Shown here: positions 49,568-56,297 of the stretch, piece by piece
Position numbering within the stretch: position 1 is the first letter of the stretch
How the letters are laid out: each line of letters opens with the position of its first letter
Assembly: GCA_023853785.1 (NCBI GenBank)
Contig: JAJIRX010000901.1
Location: forward strand, 1-56,297
Length of the DNA: 56,297 nt
Direction of reading: 5' to 3'
From: Psilocybe azurescens
Lineage: Eukaryota; Basidiomycota; Agaricomycetes; Agaricales; Agrocybaceae
Made by a program: the position numbers and the translations under genes
The notes under the pieces: model-generated
What the model was told of the DNA's origin: nothing
What the model saw: the letters and a program-made list of their open reading frames with translations, nothing else
Databases searched by the model: none

Positions 49568-51670
49568 ATGGCTACCAACGAGGCTGTTGATGAGCACAAG
49601 CCGAGCAGTCCCATATCATCCTCTGTCCATAAGTCCGAGTTGGAAAAGGAGAGCTTTGACGAGGTCGATCATGGAAAAATCCGAAGCGCTGTCAGGAAGC
49701 TGGACTGGACCATTTTGCCTATGATGACTATGTTCTACCTCTTGTCGTTTTTGGTGAGTAATAACTCTCTTGGAAGACATAATTGGGCTCTAACGACTTT
49801 CTAGGATCGCGCAAATATCGGTATGTGCTGCGATAGACCCAGACATCGAGACCAACAATAGGGCTAAGTACACTATTATAGGAAATGCTCGAGTCGCCGG
49901 TCTTCAAAAGGCCTTAAGATGACAGATCGTCAGTACCAAATCTGCATAACAGTTACATATGTGTATGTGTCTACCCATTGTGCGATATATCGACGACATT
50001 TTAATCATCGAAACAGGCCCTACATCTTGGCCGAGGTCCCTGCAAACCTTTTACTACGCAGGATTGGCCCGAATATTGCTATGCCCGTTATCCTCACTCT
50101 CTGGGGAATTATCGTCATTTTCCAAGGATTCGTGTCTTCTTTCAGTGATCTTATTGCTGCGCGATTCTTCCTGGGCCTTGTGGAGGGACCAATGTTCCCC
50201 GGAATCGTGCTCTACCTCTCTGGATTCTATACTCGTACAGAGCTGTCCTATAGGTGAGTTTTAATAGACCTCCTGCAGATTGTTTTGGGCATTTACCAAT
50301 ATTGTACAGAATTGCCTTCTTCTTTTCAGCGGCATCTGTGGGCACTTAATTATTCCACATTATACTGGAAAGAACTGACCATATCCACGCAGCTCTCCAG
50401 CGCGTTTTCTGGACTCCTTGCAGCTGCTATTGATAACATGGATGGCCTTGGAGGAAAGCCAGCATGGGCGTGGATCTTCATCTTGGTGAGATTCTATGTC
50501 GATAAATTAAGTAACATTGTTTTAAATGTTATGGCTCATCATTCAGGAAGGCATCTTCAGCGTATTGATGGGCATTCTCGGTTTTTTCATGGTTCCAGCA
50601 ACACCAAGAGAATCCAGATTCTTATCTGAGGCTCAGAAAGAGTGAGTTACTCGAATAATCTAGTGTACACTGGACTGATTTGGGGACACCCTAAGTCTTG
50701 TCATGCGTCGTCTGGAGAAAGACAGGCCATTCGTGAACCCACTGGACGAGTTCCGCATTAAACATGTGTTGAACTCCCTGAAATCTCCTCATGTTATTCT
50801 TATGTTTATAACCTTCTTCATGGGTGGAACGAACCTCTTCGGTCTTGCACTTTTGCACCTTCGATCATCAACCAGCTCGGCTTCAGTCCCAATCACTCTC
50901 AACTTCTTAGCGTCGGTCCATTTGCCTGTGCATTTGTCGGTAAGATCTATGATTATGATCCATACGACATATCTCTGAATCATCATCTAGTAACCCTGAT
51001 TGTTGCGTACTCATCTGATCGCCTCAAGAGTAGAGCCATTCCATTGTGCTCGGTCTGTGTAATTGGAATAGCTGGATACGCCCTGTATCTAGGTGGGTGA
51101 TATTAGTGAAATTTCTTTATATAGCTCACCTCCAAAAAGGAACAACAAACAAACACGCCGCTTATGGGGCCATCTACCTGATGGCTGTCGGAATATACGG
51201 AACAGTACCAGTTATTGCTGCATGGATCTCGAATAATTCGGAGCCCTATTATACCAGAGCTACCAGTATTGCAGTAGGATTTATGGCGACTAGTATGGTA
51301 AGTCTTTCGGGTAACACTTCTCCGTTTAACGACTAACCGTCTGATTTAGGGAGGAATCCTGAGTACATGGCGCTATCCTACCAAGGAGGGTCCTCGATTC
51401 CATAAAACAAATGTGATGAATCTCATTTTGTATGTCGTTCTTCTATCTGCCTTTGTATCAATCGATAACTGACTGCTCGCTGTTAGTATGATCATGACTA
51501 TTGTGTTAGCAATCGTCAACGCTACGATCCTTTCCTGGAAGAACAAAAACAAGGAGCGCACACGCAAGGAGGTTCTCGCACCATACGCAACAGAAAGTGA
51601 ACCGGATGGTGGTGTCCGCGCTTGGGTTGACCTTGGCGATCGTCATCCCGATTTCCGTTACACGCTTTAA
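49568..51670 (+). CDS. MFS transporter, anion:cation symporter family (Dal5/Tna1-like)
   Basis: A 12-helix plasma-membrane symporter; family members move organic anions such as allantoate, nicotinate or other vitamins with protons. The substrate here is unknown. At least ten exons. The cytosolic N-terminus (KSELEKESFDEVDHGKIRSA) leads to TM1 (LDWTILPMMTMFYLLSFL), then DRANIGNARVAGLQ, which is diagnostic for this family; YILAEVPANLLLRRIGP (TM3 region); RFFLGLVEGPMFPGIVLYLS (TM4); RIAFFFSAAS; SDRLKSR in loop 8-9; and a hydrophilic tail (NKNKERTRKEVLAP). Two frame breaks, at 49916-49917 (TTAAGATG, one A short before KMTDRQYQ) and at T4 50851-50854 (one T short in LALFAPSIINQLG), are each repaired by one base. 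The ATG at 49568 is preferred over 49541 because the leader fits the family length. Confidence 0.9.
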
Positions 51671-52689
51671 ATTTTTCTCTTTATGTCTGGATTAATCAGT
51701 CAAATGTGGTGTTGGAGATAGTTTACTATTGCCTTTAATGTCTGCGTTTCATTATTCCCTGAATTCTGTAAAGAAATGCTTCGTAGTTGAAATGTTAAAT
51801 CTATCTGGATAGAGATACTAACTCGCGCGTTATGAGATAGATGTGCTATGTAGGTGTGGCCGGGGTTGTTTCTTCCCTCGAGACTTCAGTTCATGCCAGA
51901 TTTGACATTTTTTGATGTAGGTTCGTAGTGATCGAACGGATATATTTGATCGCAGCAATGATGCCATGTCCCACGGGACAAGACACAATGGAGTAAGAAT
52001 GAGACGGTGGTCTTATAAGGGAGGAGTCCAGTCTAGAGTAACAATAACTGTAGACGTAGGATGGTTATTAAGTCCATTTTGACCTAGATATTTGACTCAT
52101 TTCTAGAAAGGAATGCATGTTCAAGCTTATCAGATATTATAATTTTCCCTTAAAAATGAGAGCGATGGATGTATAGACAGTGATTCTTATAGCAGCCTTG
52201 TAACAGACTAGTTGTCAGCATGTGCCCGACGTGCCCAAGACGTGCCCTTGATGTGCTCACTGATGCTATTACTAATACCAAGCTAATACCGATGTTGCTC
52301 CATTCAAGTTATGACCGTCTATGACCGGCTAATGAATTTTAGAATCACTTTGGTCCAAACTCGTACAAGTATGTATGGGTGCTGTGGAATAAGCCCTTGC
52401 GTGGTGTATTTAGCGCCCAGACAAGCGCTCTCCGGCTCTACACCAGTGGTCATATCGCTGACTAAGCGATGGTGATCAGACACCGACCACAACAAAGAGC
52501 GCGAGCACTGTCAGCAGATTCCGGAAGGACTTGCTCCGTAATTCAAGCTTCTCAAAAGCAGGTGCCTTGAAGCTTATGATCAGTGTCACAACGCTGTAGA
52601 CGACAGTGGGACTACTGAATGCCCCTGCACCATCGATAAGCCGATCTTATCCCTCTTTCTGTCGGACTGGTGATTGATCGACAAGGCAA
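51671..52689. other. Intergenic; no supported gene
   Basis: AT-rich, no ORF of note on either strand. It contains the 3' flank of the transporter and the upstream region of the RGG protein. I checked it for short ORFs ending in a CaaX box (pheromone precursors) and saw none. Confidence 0.5.
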
Positions 52690-53648
52690 ATGTCGGAGCG
52701 TACGGATGCAGCTGGAGGATCTGGAAATCGAGACAGAGGCAGAGGTCGAGGGAGGTCTCGCGGTGGGCTAGGCAAATACCTTCGTGCTCGGGGAAGAGGA
52801 CGAGGTACTGGTCGTCCCGCGGAGTTCAGTACACGGCTTGTGCTGGAAGGAGAAGGAAAGGAGCCTCTGACGGAAGAAGAGGCTGCCGAGCTGGCCAGGG
52901 AGACAGCTGTAAAGTATAGCAGACGACAATTGGGAACCAACGCGGACAGGTACAAAGAAGAGGAGGTCGAACTTGATTCAGATGGTGCGTTCATGAGCTC
53001 GGATCTCTGCGTGAAGGTTACTGACTTTTAAACCCCGTGTTTCTCATTCAGGAGAACCCATATTAGAACCAGAAGTCGATTTATCGTCGTTTTTGGAAAA
53101 ACAGAAACTGTCGGACGAACCCAGTCCGGTTCTACATGTTTCTGAGAAGAAAGATTACGATGATGACGACGTTGATACCTCACTAGCCCACATTTCCTCC
53201 GACCCATCACGAATCGCCGCTGCGACATCATCAAAGAAAGGGAAAGTGGAGCAAATCGCTTGGAACGATGAACTTGATGAGATGACTCGCGAGAAGAAGG
53301 CAGCGGAGGCGACTTGGGGTCAGTATTTCTGATTCTTGCTGCCTATAGGCTCTCGTCCCTGAGGCCTGACTGCCGATCATCTGTTTGACTCTTCAGACCT
53401 AAAGAATCGTTTCAGAGCCAAGTCTGAAAAACTACGCACAAAGCCCATAGTTCCTGTATCGACTTCTGCTCGTTCACGGAAACAAGGTACATTCCAGTCA
53501 ATCTATGCGCGATCCCGCACTGATATAATCAACATCTTCTGCAGATTATCAAGAGGCACCAGCATTACCACTACCTGAAGGTGTGCAGGCTAAGCCGAAG
53601 TCTCAGATGGAAGAGATGGAGGAATTCCTCGATGACCTGCTTCCTTGA
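52690..53648 (+). CDS. Conserved hypothetical RGG/RG-rich protein
   Basis: Not recognised as a named family. Four exons with intact frame (introns after DSDG, after AAEATWG and after RSRKQ) give about 250 residues. The N-terminus is a dense Arg-Gly region (GNRDRGRGRGRSRGGLGKYL), typical of RNA-binding or nucleic-acid-associated proteins and of arginine methylation targets. The rest is acidic and helical (KVEQIAWNDELDEMTREKKA; LKNRFRAKSEKLRTK) and ends EEMEEFLDDLLP, an acidic-hydrophobic tail. The head-and-tail charge layout suggests a disordered scaffold. No disabling lesions. It is convergent with the pheromone receptor, whose 3' end lies about 950 bp downstream. Confidence 0.8.
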
Positions 53649-54595
53649 ATATGCCCCTGTGCATTCACGCCGCTTCTAAACCGCTTTCAGAATATATGGC
53701 CACAGGTTTGCCATTTTCTAAGCAGCATATTTGGAACTAGCTCCATGCTCATCTGGTCGAACTGAGACGTGATACGATGACGAACAGTCTCATCAGTGCG
53801 GTCAACGTCATGACAGTGCATTTTTGTTGACAAAGGTGACTTATGACAACGAACAAGCCACATGTGAGGTTTTGTTTGTGCGGAATTACTTTTGGGAACG
53901 AAATGTCATTTTATTAGACGACGCAACGACCTACTATGTAGCTTAAACTCGGAAGCTACTCTACAATTTTTTAGAGAGACGAAAACATTCTAAAAGGATG
54001 ATAGCAATATGATAAGATAACAAAAAAGCAAAAAGCAAAACCCGACATCCGAGGGGATCGTTAACAAAGAAAAGTGCAGTAGCGGAAGATGGTTTTAAAT
54101 GAAATGTGTTGGGAGCTAGGCTTGCTAGTCCCACTTGGCTGATCGAATAGGCTATGTAAATGATTGTGGTCATGTTGATACACGGGCATGAAAGGTAATC
54201 CAGATAGAAATACATAGATAATGAAGAAAGTGAAAGTGGCATCGGGATCGAAGGGTGGTGCAAGGTCGTGCTGAACGTTGAGTTGGTATTATTTCAATAG
54301 AATGAATTTGTTTCGATAGGGTGGATTAGTCCAAAAAGTAACGGGCGCTGGCATTAGAGCGTGGTATTGACATCGGTCAAGTTGAAGAGACATGTCGTGA
54401 TATGACATGAGGAATCGACGTTGCAGAAACGAAGAGCCCGAGGCGATCTGGGCCATTTCATGCCAAGGACGAACTGCGAGAGATGCAGGCAGAGATGTTA
54501 TAGTAGCGTGAACGAAAGTTGAACGGAGGGAAATGCACGACCAGTTGATCAGGCGCATTACATCTCACGATCAAATGAGGCTTGTCGCTGGATGG
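53649..54595. other. Convergent intergenic region
   Basis: Lies between the 3' ends of the RGG gene (+) and the receptor (-). AT-rich, with ORFs that look like chance (for example 53961-54263 minus, hydrophobic). No CaaX-type pheromone precursor was seen. Confidence 0.45.
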
Positions 54596-56297
54596 TCACC
54601 AGAATCGAACCCCAGGAACGCCCAACGTCCTTGAGCTTGGATCTTGTCTCTCAGGAAGAGCTTCAAGACCCAGTGGTCGCTGAGACGGCGAGTTCGAGTG
54701 CACATCGCTTGTATGTGTCCGGGGAGGAGAGACAGGAGATGACATATTTGACGTTGTCGTCCGCACACTCGAAGACGAAGGCGACTGTCGTGGGAACCGC
54801 CGGGGCGGTGGCGGCAGGCTCTGCGGTACCACAGTGGGAGAGGAAGGTGGCATGGTCGAAATCGGTGAGATAGGAGAGGTAGGAGACGAAGGCTGTCCGT
54901 AGTACGAAAATGTCGAGATGGTGAAAGCATCGCTTTCATCCAAATTCAAATTAGACAGTAGCGAGGCTTTTCCGCCCTCTGTGAGTGAATTGCTGTCGCG
55001 TAGTGGGTCGATGGGCAGGCTAATATCTGGGTGCGTGGGTGGATATGTAGGATAGTAGGTGGTGCAGCATCCGTTGGATACTGGGATTCAATGTCCTTGT
55101 GGGCCTCCTCAAACTTGGATTTTGGCTTTGGGAATAGCCGCCCGGGCTTGGCGCAAGAGTGACAGTGGACTGAGAAAGGTGGGAGATGGCGCTATGCGGC
55201 GGTCGAGAGTCAAACTCCTGAGACGAAGGTGACGAGGTTGATGACGACGACATGGTTTTGAGGCTCAGAAGATGTAATGGACGAGGAGATCGGCTGGAAT
55301 AATATGGGTTAGCTTCTAACAATTCAAATGAAGTCGAAGATTCTAACCTATTAGGGGACAAAATTCCGAATGGTTTCTTTTTCTTCTCCGTCTGGGGCCT
55401 CCTAAGCACGGTCTTCCGGAACCATGCCCAAACCTTCCTATACTCCTTGAGTGCCTCTTCTCCGAAGCCAAAGAAGACGAAGAAGATAATACTAGAGGCT
55501 GGCATTGTCCACCAGAAGAGCATCATGGTCTTGACAAACCAAGGCGGGACTTCTGACAAAGGGAATGGATCGACTCGGGAGAAGTTACTGTGAACGTCAG
55601 CCCAAGTCGTCCATGGACGCAGCCCGGGCGATGCATTGTTCCAGAGATTGTATGCTGTGAGCGAAGTTCCCAAGCCATCTCGGTCAGAGACATGGCAATT
55701 AGACGAAGATAGCGGTTAGTCGTAAGTGCCGAATTGGAATTTTGTAAGTGGGCAGCGAATGTCAAACGACGACGAATAAAGTTATTGAGAGCGAGTGCGG
55801 CGTAGATGAGCGTAATGACGGAGAATAGGAGAGGCGGGAACCAAATAATGAAGATGGCCGGAATGGAAATATAAACGGTCGCCTGGCAGCCGAAGTCCTC
55901 GAATACGTCGTAGCGATGGCCTTGAACAACGTAGTCTATAGTTTGGAAACAAACTTAGTCCTGAAGCATGAAAAAAATACGCAAGAACAAAATGACTTAC
56001 GAAGGGCCATGAAAAGCAAGGGAATTCGAAACACATGATGCTTTCGAATATCATGCGTCTTCGACGGTCTGCACTATCGTAGGAGACCTTTCGAGATGAA
56101 GACACCATTTCCGTGTTTGCATATGCAAATGGTAGCAGGGGAAAGAGCAAAGAAAGCGCCGACCACAATTTTTGAAGCTATCAAAGGGGTTTAAGCGCCA
56201 CGCCTCGACATAAATCTGAAAGAAATACGCACTAATGTCACACCATACAGGCATAGGATCGCTCACGTTTCCCGCCCACACGATGGTGTTCACACCG
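54596..56297 (-). CDS. STE3: STE3-type pheromone receptor (GPCR), 5' end outside the window
   Basis: A seven-helix receptor for farnesylated mating pheromones that signals through a G protein. Visible part, N to C: TIVWAGNVSDPMPVWCDI (end of TM2/loop 1), DITSKIVVGAFFAL, ADRRRRMIFE, then YVVQGHRYDVFEDFGC, the most diagnostic STE3 segment, TVYISIPAIFIIWFPPLLF (TM5 region), RYLRLIAMSLTEMAW, VPPWFVKTMMLFWWTM and SIIFFVFFGFGEEALKEYRK (TM7 end), followed by a long Ser/Pro-rich cytosolic tail. Frame shifts repaired by one base occur near 56026 (FGIPLLFMAL), at CCC 55669-55671 (MAWGTSLTAYNL), and in the tail near 55140 and 55060. If the tail shifts are not real the protein ends at 55020; with them it runs to 54596 (TLGVPGVRFW). 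A loss of two bases near 56118 is also likely. Confidence 0.92.

Noticed and set aside
51671..54595. Search for pheromone precursor genes (short ORFs ending in C-a-a-X)
   Set aside because: Scanning both strands by eye around the receptor gave no Cys-aliphatic-aliphatic-X followed by a stop. One near hit at 52462-52476 ends in Ile-Thr-Ile-Ala without the Cys.

Overview
The window is nuclear DNA of an Agaricomycete (Basidiomycota), most likely a wood-decay species. The grounds are short GT-AG introns (about 45-90 nt) in almost every gene, a class II secreted haem peroxidase, a STE3-type pheromone receptor with a basidiomycete layout, a PH-CRIB PAK kinase (CLA4), and a KDZ-type transposon with the CxC2 cysteine cluster found mainly in mushroom-forming fungi.

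Layout. 1-9.1 kb: a composite KDZ DNA transposon with a leftward accessory ORF, the rightward KDZ transposase, and a second rightward ORF with Ala-Ala-x-Trp-Ser repeats. 11.6-14.7 kb (-): CLA4. 16.7-17.0 kb: a diverged tandem duplication. 17.7-19.3 kb (-): a 10-exon manganese-peroxidase-type gene with a Glu/Ser/Asp metal site. 21.5-22.0 kb (-): mitochondrial ribosomal protein S19. 22-30 kb: gene-poor, with a Mug135-like gene at 26.6-27.5 kb. 30.0-31.7 kb (-): a small secreted protein gene and a decayed relative. 33.1-34.3 kb (+): an unknown nuclear-looking protein. 34.8-37.1 kb (+): a mitochondrial ABC1/UbiB kinase. 39.2-41.4 kb (+): a GT61-like glycosyltransferase. 43.3-44.6 kb (+): a second, inverted pair of the small secreted family. 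46.1-47.1 kb (+): a 290-aa unknown protein. 49.6-51.7 kb (+): an MFS anion:cation symporter. 52.7-53.6 kb (+): an RGG-rich conserved protein. 54.6 kb to the right edge (-): a STE3 pheromone receptor, cut by the window end.

Sequence quality shapes the annotation. CLA4, the ABC1 kinase, GT61, the MFS transporter, the receptor, the Mug135-like gene and the KDZ transposase all change reading frame in otherwise conserved stretches. Nearly every break is repaired by adding one base, usually in a short run of one nucleotide. I read this mainly as uncorrected homopolymer deletions in a draft long-read-type assembly, not as mass pseudogenisation, and I annotate those genes across the breaks.

Functionally, CLA4 (a Cdc42-effector kinase) and the STE3 receptor about 40 kb apart suggest the flank of a pheromone/receptor (B) mating-type region. 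No pheromone precursor was recognised. The remaining genes are a mix of housekeeping functions (S19, ABC1 kinase, GT61) and secreted or accessory functions (peroxidase, small secreted family, transporter).
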